Shown: positions 8,030-16,430 of the stretch, in pieces | How positions within the stretch are numbered: the first letter of the stretch is position 1 | How the letters are laid out: each line of letters starts with the position of its first letter | Assembly (NCBI RefSeq): GCF_019264485.1 | Contig: NZ_JAHVAA010000011.1 | Location: 620,001 to 684,000 of the forward strand | Length of the DNA stretch: 64,000 bases | From: Sediminibacterium sp. | GTDB lineage: Bacteria; Bacteroidota; Bacteroidia; Chitinophagales; Chitinophagaceae | Direction: 5' to 3' | Notes under the pieces: model-generated | Told to the model about the DNA's origin: nothing | The model's database searches: none | What the model saw: the letters and a program-made list of their open reading frames with translations, nothing else | Program-made: the position numbers and the translations under genes

Positions 8030-9298
8030 ATGAACGAGCGTTTATTACAGTTTATCTGGCAGTTCCAGCATTATAATACCAGGGAACTAACCCTGTCTTC
8101 CGGAGAACCCCTGAAAATTATTTCTCCAGGTTCATGGAACCATCACCAGGGGCCTGATTTTTCTTCAGCTAAAATCAGGGTCGGTAATACTATTTGGGCG
8201 GGTAATATTGAATTACATATACTGGCATCAGACTGGTACAAACATGCGCATGATGATGATCCTAATTATCAAAATATTATTCTGCATGTAGTATGGCAGG
8301 AAGATGCAATGGTAAAAGACAGGTTTAATCAACCCGTACCCACACTTGTTTTATCGGGCAGGATATCTGGTTTATTACTCGATCGATACGGACAGATGAT
8401 GGACACTGTGAGACAGGTTCCCTGTCATCATTTTTTACCCGGAGCCAATGAACTTACCTGGTATTCATGGAAAGAAAGACTGATGGTAGAAAGACTGGAA
8501 AGGAAATCGGGTATTATTATGAAACAGTTGCAGGAAACGGGAAATCACTGGGATGAAGTTTTCTGGCGACAACTGGCCATGGGTTTTGGCTCAAAAACCA
8601 ATGCTGCTTTTTTTGAACAGGTAGCAAGAAGCCTTCCTTACAGCATATTACAAAGACACCGGAATATACCTGATGAACTGGAAGCACTTTTGTTTGGACA
8701 GGCGCAATTATTAAACAAAAAAAGAACAGATACTTATCCGCAGAAACTTGCGAAAACATACCTGCATCTTCAAAGAAAATACAAATTGATAAGTGCCGGC
8801 GGACAACCCGCTTTTCTAAGGATGCGTCCTGCGTCGTTTCCCACCATCAGACTCTCACAATTAGCCATGCTCATACACCTGCGTGAAAACCTGTTCTACC
8901 AGGTAAGAAATATTGAAACGATAGACAACCTTGTGCAACTTTTTCACGTAAAAACAAGTCAGTACTGGAACCAGCACTATCGTTTTGATGAACCTGCAAC
9001 CCAATCGCTGAAATGGGTTGGCAGGCAAATGACTGTTCACCTGCTCATCAATTCAATAGTGCCCATGGTTTTTACGTATGGTCTTGAGATGAAGCAACAG
9101 GCATATAAAGACAAAACCCTGCAATGGCTTTATTCATTGGAAGCAGAGCAAAACAGGATTACAAGTTACTGGCAGTCTGCAGGTATTCATAACCGATGTG
9201 CACTCGATTCACAATCGCTGATAGAACTCAATACGCAATATTGTGTTAATAAACGTTGTCTCGATTGCGCCATAGGCAACAAACTGTTGAGCCAATGA
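8030..9298 (+). CDS. DUF2851 family protein
   Basis: A 422-residue protein of a Bacteroidota-enriched family of unknown function. The N-terminal third (SPGSWNHHQGPDFSSAKIRV, then GNIELHILASDWYKHAHDDD) is the most conserved region of DUF2851; the aspartate, glutamate and histidine residues there recall a nuclease-like core, but this is only an impression. The C-terminus has a small cysteine cluster (C-x5-C-x2-C in YCVNKRCLDCAIG) that could hold a metal. There is no signal peptide, so it is probably cytosolic. A TATTTTTC close to the -7 consensus lies about 30 bases upstream. It converges on osmC. Confidence 0.85.
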   Translation: MNERLLQFIWQFQHYNTRELTLSSGEPLKIISPGSWNHHQGPDFSSAKIRVGNTIWAGNIELHILASDWYKHAHDDDPNYQNIILHVVWQEDAMVKDRFNQPVPTLVLSGRISGLLLDRYGQMMDTVRQVPCHHFLPGANELTWYSWKERLMVERLERKSGIIMKQLQETGNHWDEVFWRQLAMGFGSKTNAAFFEQVARSLPYSILQRHRNIPDELEALLFGQAQLLNKKRTDTYPQKLAKTYLHLQRKYKLISAGGQPAFLRMRPASFPTIRLSQLAMLIHLRENLFYQVRNIETIDNLVQLFHVKTSQYWNQHYRFDEPATQSLKWVGRQMTVHLLINSIVPMVFTYGLEMKQQAYKDKTLQWLYSLEAEQNRITSYWQSAGIHNRCALDSQSLIELNTQYCVNKRCLDCAIGNKLLSQ

Positions 9299-9317
9299 GT
9301 CCTATGAGAAATTTACC

Positions 9318-9369
9318 TGCAACTTGTAGCTTGTGACTTGCAGCTTCAAGCCACAAGCTACAAGCTGCA
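9318..9369. repeat. Heptad hairpin, CAAGCTA class
   Basis: Arms 9318-9335 and 9352-9369 are complementary over 18 bp with one mismatch (core CTTGTAGCTTGTG / CACAAGCTACAAG). Each arm is built of 7-bp words (CTTGTAG, CTTGTGA; CTACAAG, CTGCAAG). It lies between the convergent DUF2851 and osmC genes and could act as a shared transcript end, but no T tract follows. The same words build the larger hairpin at 13582. Confidence 0.85.
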
Positions 9370-9384
9370 AGAGATTCTGCCTTA

Positions 9385-9789
9385 CTACCAGTAAAAAGCC
9401 ATATCCAGTTCCATATCCGGATGAAGGCTTCTTTCAACCGGGCAGGTACGGGCAGTGCGTTCAAGTAGTTCTTTGGTTTTATCGTCGAGTTGCAGTGTTG
9501 ATGGAAAATATACGTGTGTAATGATCTTGCCGATTCGACGGGGATCACTCAACATAATTTTGGTGGTATCAACACGGGTGCCATCCAGATCAATGTTCAA
9601 AGTGCGTGCCTTAATGGCCATGGTGGTAACCATACAGGTGCTTAGGGCTGTAGCTACGAGGTCGGTAGGAGAGAAACGCTCACCTTTACCCTGGTTATCG
9701 GTAGGGGCATCGGTTTCAATACTGGTTCCGCTCTGAAGATGGGTAGCGATGGTTCGCAACTCACCTTTATAAATAATTTGTGAAGTCAT
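9385..9789 (-). CDS. OsmC family peroxiredoxin-like protein
   Basis: A 134-residue OsmC/Ohr-fold protein that reduces organic hydroperoxides in characterised members. Both redox cysteines are present: C52 in ALSTCMVTT and C116 in TARTCPVERS; the N-terminal arginine in GERFSPTDL is the expected helper residue. The length matches the YhfA/OsmC-like branch rather than classic Ohr. It is cytosolic and homodimeric in known relatives. It is divergent from the following envelope gene with a 39-bp gap, and convergent with DUF2851. Confidence 0.9.
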   Translation of the reverse strand: MTSQIIYKGELRTIATHLQSGTSIETDAPTDNQGKGERFSPTDLVATALSTCMVTTMAIKARTLNIDLDGTRVDTTKIMLSDPRRIGKIITHVYFPSTLQLDDKTKELLERTARTCPVERSLHPDMELDMAFYW

Positions 9790-9828
9790 TGCGTCAATTT
9801 TGCTATAAATTTACAAGTAACAAATCTA

Positions 9829-10656
9829 ATGGAAGTGAAGAAGCTATTTATCATTGTTAGTCTCCTCGGTTCAGTTGCCATTTCTGCACAACAGAAAACG
9901 CAGTCACCGGCCCAAATGGAGAAAGCCAGGAAAAAGGCAGAGAGAAAGGAAAAGATCAATCAAATGATCAAACAGGAAGAGGAGGGTGCCCTTGTTTTTA
10001 ATAAACAGGGATCATTCAGCTTCAAATTCAATTCAGACGGATGGGGCATGTTTTATGAACGTGGTAAATATAAAACCGTCACCAAAACCAATCTCTGGTG
10101 GATTGAATTGGGTGAACACAAGCATCCCAAAGAAGAAAAAGTGCCTACTATCAGTGCTTCAGGCGGTTTTCTGATTGTTTCCAGCTATATATATGGTAAG
10201 CGAAATAATTTCTACAACCTTAAATTAGGTCTGGGTCAACAAAAACTGATCGGAGGGAAGGGAAATAAAAATGGGGTAGCGGTTTCAGCCATTTATGGTG
10301 GCGGTCTTACGGCTGGTCTTCTGAAACCTTACTATATCGAGATTCAAAACCCCAACAACAATAAGCAGGAACAGATTAAATACGATAATAACGATAACCT
10401 GTTTTTGGATCCTACCATTATCCTCGGCCGTGGTGGGCTCACCAAGGGTTTTGGCGAAATGAAATTCGTTCCCGGCGCCCATGTAAGAACGGCTCTTCGG
10501 TTTGATTATGGCCGTTACAATGAAGTGGTATCTGCACTGGAAGTGGGCTTAAATGCAGAATATTATTCACAGAAAATGCCCATTTTATTACTAAATAAGG
10601 AAAAATCATTCTTTTTTAACGCCTATGTAGCCCTCACTTTTGGTAAGCGAAAGTGA
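9829..10656 (+). CDS. Secreted protein, probable outer-membrane beta-barrel
   Basis: I do not recognise a named family. The 275 residues open with a signal peptide (MEVKKLFIIVSLLGSVAISA, cut before QQK), then a short, highly basic helical stretch (KARKKAERKEKINQ), then a series of amphipathic strands rich in aromatic residues and glycine (GGFLIVSSYIYGKRNNFYNL, AIYGGGLTAGLLKPYYIEIQ) that end in VALTFGKRK. This pattern suggests a small outer-membrane beta-barrel of the kind often labelled 'outer membrane beta-barrel protein' in Bacteroidota. It stands 39 bp from osmC on the opposite strand and is followed by a hairpin before lipA. Confidence 0.6.
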   Translation: MEVKKLFIIVSLLGSVAISAQQKTQSPAQMEKARKKAERKEKINQMIKQEEEGALVFNKQGSFSFKFNSDGWGMFYERGKYKTVTKTNLWWIELGEHKHPKEEKVPTISASGGFLIVSSYIYGKRNNFYNLKLGLGQQKLIGGKGNKNGVAVSAIYGGGLTAGLLKPYYIEIQNPNNNKQEQIKYDNNDNLFLDPTIILGRGGLTKGFGEMKFVPGAHVRTALRFDYGRYNEVVSALEVGLNAEYYSQKMPILLLNKEKSFFFNAYVALTFGKRK

Positions 10657-10666
10657 CCTATTTTTG
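10639..10666 (+). promoter_or_regulatory. Putative promoter for lipA
   Basis: TATTTTTG at 10659-10666 fits the TAnnTTTG -7 box exactly. A TTTG at 10639-10642 is the only -33 candidate, at a slightly short 16-base spacing. It overlaps the end of the preceding gene; a transcript from it would carry the long heptad/octad hairpin in its leader. Confidence 0.4.
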
Positions 10667-10687
10667 TGGTTTGAAAGTCAGTCAGAA

Positions 10688-10812
10688 AGACCGGAAGTCG
10701 GAAAGTCCGAAAGAAGGTGCTCTGATATGCAGGAGACTTGTAAAACAATTACAGGTACTCGTTAATTAAACTTTCAATCTTTCGGACTTTCGGACTTCCC
10801 GACTTCCGGTCT
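10688..10812. repeat. Heptad/octad hairpin, GGAAAGTC class
   Basis: The left arm 10688-10714 (27 nt) and right arm 10778-10812 (35 nt) are complementary throughout, except that the right arm has one additional 8-bp unit of the word AAGTCCGA. The words are AGACCGGAAGTCGG and AAAGTCCGAAAGA. The loop is 63 nt. It lies 14 bases before the lipA start. The one-unit difference between arms indicates gain or loss of whole repeat units. Confidence 0.88.
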
Positions 10813-10826
10813 AAAAAAGGAGTTAC

Positions 10827-11762
10827 ATGCAAGAGTTACCCGTTGTTGCTAAAATTGATCCCGCCAGTTCCAAAATACAAAAACCTTCCTGGTTAAGGGT
10901 TAAACTACCCATTGGTGAAAGTTATAAGCATGTTCGCGGATTGGTGGATACCCATAAGCTGCATACTATCTGTGAAAGTGGTAATTGTCCAAATATGGGA
11001 GAGTGCTGGGGAGAAGGTACGGCCACATTTATGATTCTCGGAAATGTATGTACGCGTAGCTGTGGCTTTTGTGCAGTAGCTACCGGCAGACCTGAACCGG
11101 TGGATTGGGATGAACCCCAGCGTGTGGCAGAAGCCATACACCTCATGAAAGTAAAACATGCAGTATTAACCAGCGTAGATAGAGATGAATTGAAAGATGG
11201 AGGTTCCATTATCTGGTACAATACCATCAAGGCAGTTAAAAACCTGAATCCTGATACCACACTTGAAACACTGATCCCCGATTTTAAAGGTTATGCCGAT
11301 CAGGTACAACGTATTATTGATGCTGCCCCTGAAGTAGTGAGTCATAATATGGAAACCGTAGAACGTTTAACGCGTCAGGTAAGGGTACAGGCCAAATACC
11401 AGAGGAGTCTGGAAGTGCTGAACCTGCTGAAAAAAGGAGGTATGCGTACCAAAACAGGAATGATGCTGGGTCTCGGTGAAACCAAAGAAGAAGTAGTACA
11501 AAGTATGAAGGATCTGGTGAATGTGGGTTGTGATGTGCTTACCCTGGGGCAATATCTTCAACCCACTAAGAAACATTTAGCCGTTCAGCGTTTTGTGCAT
11601 CCTGATGAGTTTGCGGAACTGCGAGAGATAGGATACGATCTCGGATTTGATTATGTAGAGAGCGGTCCCTTGGTACGTTCCTCTTACCATAGCGAGAAAC
11701 ACGTAATTAAAGGATGGGGAAGGAACAAATGGATGGAAGAGAAAGCTGCCATGGTGGGTTGA
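10827..11762 (+). CDS. lipA: Lipoyl synthase
   Basis: A radical-SAM enzyme that inserts two sulfurs into octanoyl groups on lipoyl domains. Its 311 residues carry both [4Fe-4S] sites: the auxiliary cluster C49-x4-C54-x5-C60 ([12 protein letters not shown]) and the radical-SAM C75-x3-C79-x2-C82 (CTRSCGFC). The C-terminal RSSYHSEK contains the conserved serine ligand region. The start gives [11 protein letters not shown] long heptad/octad hairpin (10688-10812) occupies the leader. No lipB is adjacent. Confidence 0.97.
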   Translation: MQELPVVAKIDPASSKIQKPSWLRVKLPIGESYKHVRGLVDTHKLHTICESGNCPNMGECWGEGTATFMILGNVCTRSCGFCAVATGRPEPVDWDEPQRVAEAIHLMKVKHAVLTSVDRDELKDGGSIIWYNTIKAVKNLNPDTTLETLIPDFKGYADQVQRIIDAAPEVVSHNMETVERLTRQVRVQAKYQRSLEVLNLLKKGGMRTKTGMMLGLGETKEEVVQSMKDLVNVGCDVLTLGQYLQPTKKHLAVQRFVHPDEFAELREIGYDLGFDYVESGPLVRSSYHSEKHVIKGWGRNKWMEEKAAMVG

Positions 11763-11783
11763 GTGAGTAGTGAATAGTTAGTA
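11763..11783. repeat. Heptad array, GTGAGTA class (short)
   Basis: Three 7-bp words in register (GTGAGTA, GTGAATA, GTTAGTA) follow the lipA stop directly. No matching arm was found in the remaining ~100-bp spacer. It belongs to the same word class as 7212 and 46989. Confidence 0.55.
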
Positions 11784-11886
11784 CTGATTGAACTGATTAT
11801 TATGGTTGAACATCAAACTGCACATGCGTATATTTTAAATAGTCTTCTCAGTTTTTCTGCCGGCACTCGCTAATATATCACTATCA

Positions 11887-12597
11887 ATGATAGCAAAGGA
11901 ACAGAATCAGGCTTTACTGACAGTTGGGAATGCAGCATTAAAAAATCCTGCCTGGGTTGATTATGCGAATTACTGTTTTGACAGAGAAAAAGGCCTTCGA
12001 AAGCAAGCATTCCATCAGCTTGATAATTTTCTGAAATCTACAGACAGTTGGACCGAAGAAAGAAAAAAGGAGTTTGTACAATTCCTCTTCCCTTTTATGG
12101 AAACAGTGCAGGACGCTGACTATGGTCCTTTTCCTCAACTGCTAAGTGAGCAACTGGTTAAGCCTGTTCTGGAGAAATGGTGTGAAACGGAGAAAACAGA
12201 TGCAAGGCCATTCCGATGGTTTGGTACATATTATCGCAGTGAAGAATATTTGTTTAAAGCTTTGGATATTGATCCTGCGGATGATATTGCAAGGAAGATA
12301 ATTTTAAAAAACTGGACAGACAGTATTAATTATTCTCTTCATCATTTACCGGAATATTATATTGGAGATCCTATAGAAGATATACAACTCGCCGAAAAAA
12401 TAAAAATACAAATTGACCAATTAGCTACTGCTTCGCAACGTGAACATTGGGTAAACATACTCGAGGCTGATATGGAGCTTGTAAGAAATTATATTGAATG
12501 GCAGACATCCGGGCATAAGAATTTCGCGGAGTGGGGACTGGAAAATAAAAAGAAAACCGGTTACGATACAATACAAACATATTACTACGAGAAATAA
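11887..12597 (+). CDS. Protein of unknown function, helical, cytosolic
   Basis: A 236-residue protein I do not recognise. It has no signal peptide or membrane segment. The sequence looks almost entirely alpha-helical, rich in W, Y, E and K, with an alternation of helix pairs (NYCFDREKGLRKQAFHQLDNF; WFGTYYRSEEYLFKALDIDP) that suggests a TPR- or HEAT-like solenoid; the D-P-A-D-D at the end of one helix pair fits a TPR turn. It is followed after 22 bp by the phosphodiester glycosidase gene on the same strand, so the two may be co-transcribed, but they need not be functionally linked. Confidence 0.6.
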   Translation: MIAKEQNQALLTVGNAALKNPAWVDYANYCFDREKGLRKQAFHQLDNFLKSTDSWTEERKKEFVQFLFPFMETVQDADYGPFPQLLSEQLVKPVLEKWCETEKTDARPFRWFGTYYRSEEYLFKALDIDPADDIARKIILKNWTDSINYSLHHLPEYYIGDPIEDIQLAEKIKIQIDQLATASQREHWVNILEADMELVRNYIEWQTSGHKNFAEWGLENKKKTGYDTIQTYYYEK

Positions 12598-12619
12598 GAG
12601 CATTTATTCTGATATTTTT

Positions 12620-13576
12620 ATGAGCAAAAAAATATACTTCCTGCTGTTTCATGTAATTCTTATTTCTGGATTACAGGCACAAATAAAATGGATAAATGTC
12701 GACTCGCTGTTTCAGCCCTTACCATCATCCGTTCATGTGTACAAAACCACTGATTTTTTAGATGGCAAGTTCAATATAGCCTATTATGTGAGTGTTGACC
12801 TGAACGATAAAAAACTTGATCTGACAACAGCGGTAGGCAATGGTAAAAGATATACGCCTGCAGCATATTTTGAGCAACAAAATCAACCACTACTCGTTAT
12901 GAACACTACTTTCTTTGAATTCGTTCATAACAGTAACCTCAATGTGGTCATCAACAATGGTAAACTGTTATCGTATCAACAACATACAATTGCAGGCAGG
13001 GGAAAGGATACACTTACTTACCGCCATCCTTTTGGCAGTGCAATTGGTATCAGTAAAAAGAGAAAGGCAGATATTGCCTGGCTTTACACCGATACTGCTC
13101 AACTGGTAGCTTATGCAAGTCAGACGCCTGTTTCCTTTTTTAAAGACAGTATTGCAGATCCGCCAGCAAAGGAAATGCTGAAGAAAGGGGTATTCAAAAA
13201 ATGGAAAATGAAAACGGCTGTTGGGGGAGGCCCCGTACTGGTACAAAATGGTGAAATCAGTATCTCTAATAACCAGGAAATAAAATTTGCAGGTAAGGCT
13301 ATCGATGATAAACACCCGCGTTCAGCGATGGGTTACACAAAAGAGGGCAAACTTATATTCATGGTAATTGAAGGACGGTTTCCGGGAAAAGCAGAAGGAG
13401 CCACACTTACACAAACAGCTCAGTTGTTAAAAGATATTGGCTGCTTAGAAGCCCTTAACCTCGACGGTGGTGGTAGCAGTTGTTTACTCATCAACGGCAA
13501 AGAAACCATCACCCCAAGTGATAAAACAGGACAAAGGGCGGTGCCGGCAGTGTTTGTGGTTAAGAAAAAATTGTAA
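12620..13576 (+). CDS. Phosphodiester glycosidase (NAGPA/DUF2233) family protein
   Basis: An exported protein of 318 residues. After a signal peptide (MSKKIYFLLFHVILISGLQA) comes a phosphodiester glycosidase domain of the NAGPA type: VMNTTFFEF near the first third, GGGPVLVQNGE in the middle, and the signature ALNLDGGGSSCLLINGK near the end. Human NAGPA uncovers mannose 6-phosphate tags; bacterial members act on cell-envelope or exopolysaccharide phosphodiesters, and the substrate here is unknown. The track's start at 12494 overlaps the upstream gene and lacks the signal peptide; the ATG at 12620 is chosen. The 3' end is followed by the best heptad hairpin of the window. Confidence 0.87.
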   Translation: MSKKIYFLLFHVILISGLQAQIKWINVDSLFQPLPSSVHVYKTTDFLDGKFNIAYYVSVDLNDKKLDLTTAVGNGKRYTPAAYFEQQNQPLLVMNTTFFEFVHNSNLNVVINNGKLLSYQQHTIAGRGKDTLTYRHPFGSAIGISKKRKADIAWLYTDTAQLVAYASQTPVSFFKDSIADPPAKEMLKKGVFKKWKMKTAVGGGPVLVQNGEISISNNQEIKFAGKAIDDKHPRSAMGYTKEGKLIFMVIEGRFPGKAEGATLTQTAQLLKDIGCLEALNLDGGGSSCLLINGKETITPSDKTGQRAVPAVFVVKKKL

Positions 13577-13581
13577 ATCTT

Positions 13582-13687
13582 AAGCAATAAGTTACAAGCT
13601 ACAAGCAACAAGCCTCAAGCTGCAAGAAAATAAATGTTTATCAACACAGATCAACTTGTAGCTTGAGGCTTGTTGCTTGTAGCTTTT
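13582..13687. repeat. Heptad hairpin, AAGCTAC class, with T tract
   Basis: The left array 13582-13626 has six full 7-bp words plus part of a seventh (AAGCAAT, AAGTTAC, AAGCTAC, AAGCAAC, AAGCCTC, AAGCTGC, AAG). The right arm 13655-13685 is complementary to the last 31 bases with a single mismatch, with the variant words in mirrored order. The loop is 28 nt and the right arm runs into TTTTTT. It lies between two convergent genes and probably terminates the plus-strand transcript. Confidence 0.92.
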
Positions 13688-13692
13688 TTCCA

Positions 13693-14670
13693 CTAATTCT
13701 TCTCCCACACCAATGCAGAAGCACCTAAAATTGCCGCATCAGATTCCTTCAGATGACTTACCAGTATTTTTACTTTGTTCTGGAACACCTGAATCAGGTT
13801 GTCTTCCATGCTTTCGCGGGTAGGCTTTAAAATAAGGTCACCGGCTTTGGTAAGACCACCGAATAATACGATGGCTTCCGGACTTGAGAACATCACAAAA
13901 TTGGCAAGGGCAAGACCTAATATTTTACCGGTATATTCAAAAATTTCTTTGGCCAGTTCATCACCTTCCATCGCAGCGTCATATACTTTTCTGGAATCGA
14001 TTTCATCTTTTGGTACATTTCTCAACCAACTGGGCTGATCGCTTTTCTCCAGTAGTTCCAGTGTGGTAAGGCGTACACCCGTTGCTGATGCATAACTTTC
14101 CAGCGATCCGCGTTTACCGGTACCATCGTGTAATCGTCCATCAGGAATAATGATCGTATGTCCCAACTCACCTGCAAAACCATCATGACCATATACCAGC
14201 TTTCCATTGGCAACAATGCCACTGCCTACACCAGTACCGAGGGTAATCATAATAAAATCGTTCATACCCTGTGCTGCGCCATACATCATTTCGCCAATGG
14301 CGGCCGCATTGGCGTCGTTGGTAAGTGTTACAGGTAATTTAAATTTATCTTCTATGAGTTTGGCCAGTGGAATAATACCTTTCCAGGGAAGATTAGGGGC
14401 ATATTCAATAGTACCGGTATAAAAATTTCCATTAGGGGCGCCAACGCCAATACCTTTCATTCTTCCAATACCACCAGCTTTGGCAATCAATTCAGATAAT
14501 AGACTGTGTAATTCATCAATGAATGAGTCTACTTCTGCATGTTTGCGGGTCGACATTTCGTTGGAGAATAAAACATTCCCAATCCGGTCTACAATACCAA
14601 ATTTGGTTCCTGTACCTCCAATATCAATACCTATTGCAAGTGGTTCTAAAGATGTTGTATTGCTAGCCAT
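13693..14670 (-). CDS. ROK family sugar kinase (glucokinase-like)
   Basis: A 325-residue actin-fold kinase, most likely phosphorylating glucose at the start of glycolysis or glycogen synthesis. The phosphate-1 loop is GIDIGGTGTKFG (14-25), the catalytic aspartate lies in LTNDANAAAIGE (D119), and the phosphate-2 loop is TLGTGVGSGI. GELGH (H171) is present. The usual ROK zinc motif C-x-C-G-x-x-G-C-L-E is replaced by DGTGKRGSLE, so all three zinc cysteines are missing although the ESYAS that follows is intact. It is 27 bp downstream of a sugar transporter gene, which supports a sugar-uptake operon. Confidence 0.87.
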   Translation of the reverse strand: MASNTTSLEPLAIGIDIGGTGTKFGIVDRIGNVLFSNEMSTRKHAEVDSFIDELHSLLSELIAKAGGIGRMKGIGVGAPNGNFYTGTIEYAPNLPWKGIIPLAKLIEDKFKLPVTLTNDANAAAIGEMMYGAAQGMNDFIMITLGTGVGSGIVANGKLVYGHDGFAGELGHTIIIPDGRLHDGTGKRGSLESYASATGVRLTTLELLEKSDQPSWLRNVPKDEIDSRKVYDAAMEGDELAKEIFEYTGKILGLALANFVMFSSPEAIVLFGGLTKAGDLILKPTRESMEDNLIQVFQNKVKILVSHLKESDAAILGASALVWEKN

Positions 14671-14697
14671 ATCAAATCAAATTTGTCGTCCACAAAA

Positions 14698-16305
14698 TTA
14701 ATGTCCACCGCTTACTTGCGCATCGAAATCAAGTCCCTGTGATTGTAATACTTTTTTCATTTTAATTGCCAGGAAACCAAGGAAAGCAAAACAACCGGCA
14801 GCAAGTAAATAAGACCGATGCATACCAACCGATTCAAGATCGCCGATAGCACCCTGTAATGGAGGAATAATGGCACCTCCGAGAATCATCATAATCAGGA
14901 ACGCCGAACCCTGGCTGGTGTATTTACCAAGTCCGCCAACGCCTAATGAGAATATGCAGGGCCACATCACAGAACAGCAGAGTCCGCCAGCCATTAAGGC
15001 ATAAACTGAAACAATGCCACTCGTAAACACACCTACCAACATGGCCACTGTTGCCAGTATGGAAACAGCCAGCAATGTTTTTGCAGGTTTTTCCTGTCCG
15101 TAGAAAAAAGCAATCAGCGTAATGATAATACATACAGCATATCCCCATAAATCACTGATATCACTTCCATAGAGCGAGTTTACACCCAGTACTACCATAA
15201 AAGCAATAAAAGGAACCACAATGGTAAGTATCCTTCGCATGCTGGCCGATACATTAAAAACACTAATGGCTCCCGTCCACCGGCCAATCATCAGGCTCCC
15301 CCAATAAAGGGAAATATATTTCGAGATCATGCTTTCATCAAGTCCCATTTCAGTGAGATAACCGGGGGTTTTTAACAGCGCACCAAAATTATTGTCGATG
15401 GTAACTTCCACACCTACATATACAAAAATGCCAATCATCCCATAAATTAATTGTTGGTATTTCATGGCACCCCAGCCTGCATTGTTTTTAACGGCACTGG
15501 CATTTGAATAAAATAAAATTCCTACAACCGACACCAGCGCTATTAATAATAAAGTGAGTTTAGGCACTTCGGTTAATTGTCCGACTACAATAATGGCACC
15601 GATCAATAAAGTCATGATGGTTAAAGAAGCGGCTGCTTTATTTGCTTTTTCAAATTTCTCGTCATTCTTGCCATCGGGTAATTTGGAGAAGGCAAAAAAC
15701 AATGCTACCAATGCAAAGACTCCAGCTACAATCAGGTATAAGACATTGATATTTGTAACAGTTACTTCGCTTTGTTCACCGCCAATAGAACCAAAAAGGA
15801 AAAAACTAACGATAATAGGTCCCAGTGTGGTACCCAGTGAGTTTACTCCTCCTGCCAGGTTAAGTCGGTGTGCACCTGTAGATGCATCACCTAAAGAGAT
15901 AGCAAAGGGTTGAGCTGATGTTTGTTGAAGGGAGAATCCGAGTGCCACTACAAAAAAGGAAGCCAGTAAGGCAGGAAATGAATTGGCATTTGCAGATGGA
16001 ATAATCAGTAATGCACCTGCTACAGATATCCATAATCCATAAATAATACCTTTTTTATATCCGATTTTGTTGAGGATATCATAACCCAAAACGTTAGAAG
16101 ATATAAACAGAATCAGTGATCCTATAAAATAAGCCCCATAGAATGCGGAGCCGATTAATTGAGATTGGAACTGGTTGAGCTGAAAATGTGTTTTACAGAA
16201 TGGAATCAGGATACTGTTTGAAGCTGCAATAAATCCCCAGAAGAAAAAAACGATGACAAGTGTTGCAAGTGCACTTGTATTAGTGGGTTGTTTTGGTTGG
16301 GTCAT
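14698..16305 (-). CDS. Sugar MFS transporter, FucP/GluP type
   Basis: A cytoplasmic-membrane sugar:proton symporter of the FHS family. The 535 residues hold at least 12 hydrophobic helices. The family signature is clear: QQTSAQPFAISLGD followed by RLNLAGGVNSLGTTLGP matches the Q-x-x-A-N-P and R-L-N-L-x-x-x-x-N-S-L-G-T motifs of FucP, GluP and NagP. It is about 60-100 residues longer than FucP, with extra hydrophobic segments between residues ~230 and 290. The adjacent ROK kinase suggests glucose or a related hexose as substrate. It is divergent from glgA with a 125-bp shared upstream region. Confidence 0.87.
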   Translation of the reverse strand: MTQPKQPTNTSALATLVIVFFFWGFIAASNSILIPFCKTHFQLNQFQSQLIGSAFYGAYFIGSLILFISSNVLGYDILNKIGYKKGIIYGLWISVAGALLIIPSANANSFPALLASFFVVALGFSLQQTSAQPFAISLGDASTGAHRLNLAGGVNSLGTTLGPIIVSFFLFGSIGGEQSEVTVTNINVLYLIVAGVFALVALFFAFSKLPDGKNDEKFEKANKAAASLTIMTLLIGAIIVVGQLTEVPKLTLLLIALVSVVGILFYSNASAVKNNAGWGAMKYQQLIYGMIGIFVYVGVEVTIDNNFGALLKTPGYLTEMGLDESMISKYISLYWGSLMIGRWTGAISVFNVSASMRRILTIVVPFIAFMVVLGVNSLYGSDISDLWGYAVCIIITLIAFFYGQEKPAKTLLAVSILATVAMLVGVFTSGIVSVYALMAGGLCCSVMWPCIFSLGVGGLGKYTSQGSAFLIMMILGGAIIPPLQGAIGDLESVGMHRSYLLAAGCFAFLGFLAIKMKKVLQSQGLDFDAQVSGGH

Positions 16306-16430
16306 AACAATCGGTCGTTTAATGTGGGCTGTAAAATAACGAGAAAAATCAGCCTGAAAAATTTTAAAGTAGAATTTGACAGTACCATTTTACTTCCTAA
16401 CTTGAAAGCAAATCAGACAAACTGCTGTTC

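Noticed and set aside
12494-12619. 5' extension of the phosphodiester glycosidase gene
   Set aside because: It overlaps the upstream gene in another frame and would bury the signal peptide that starts at 12620.
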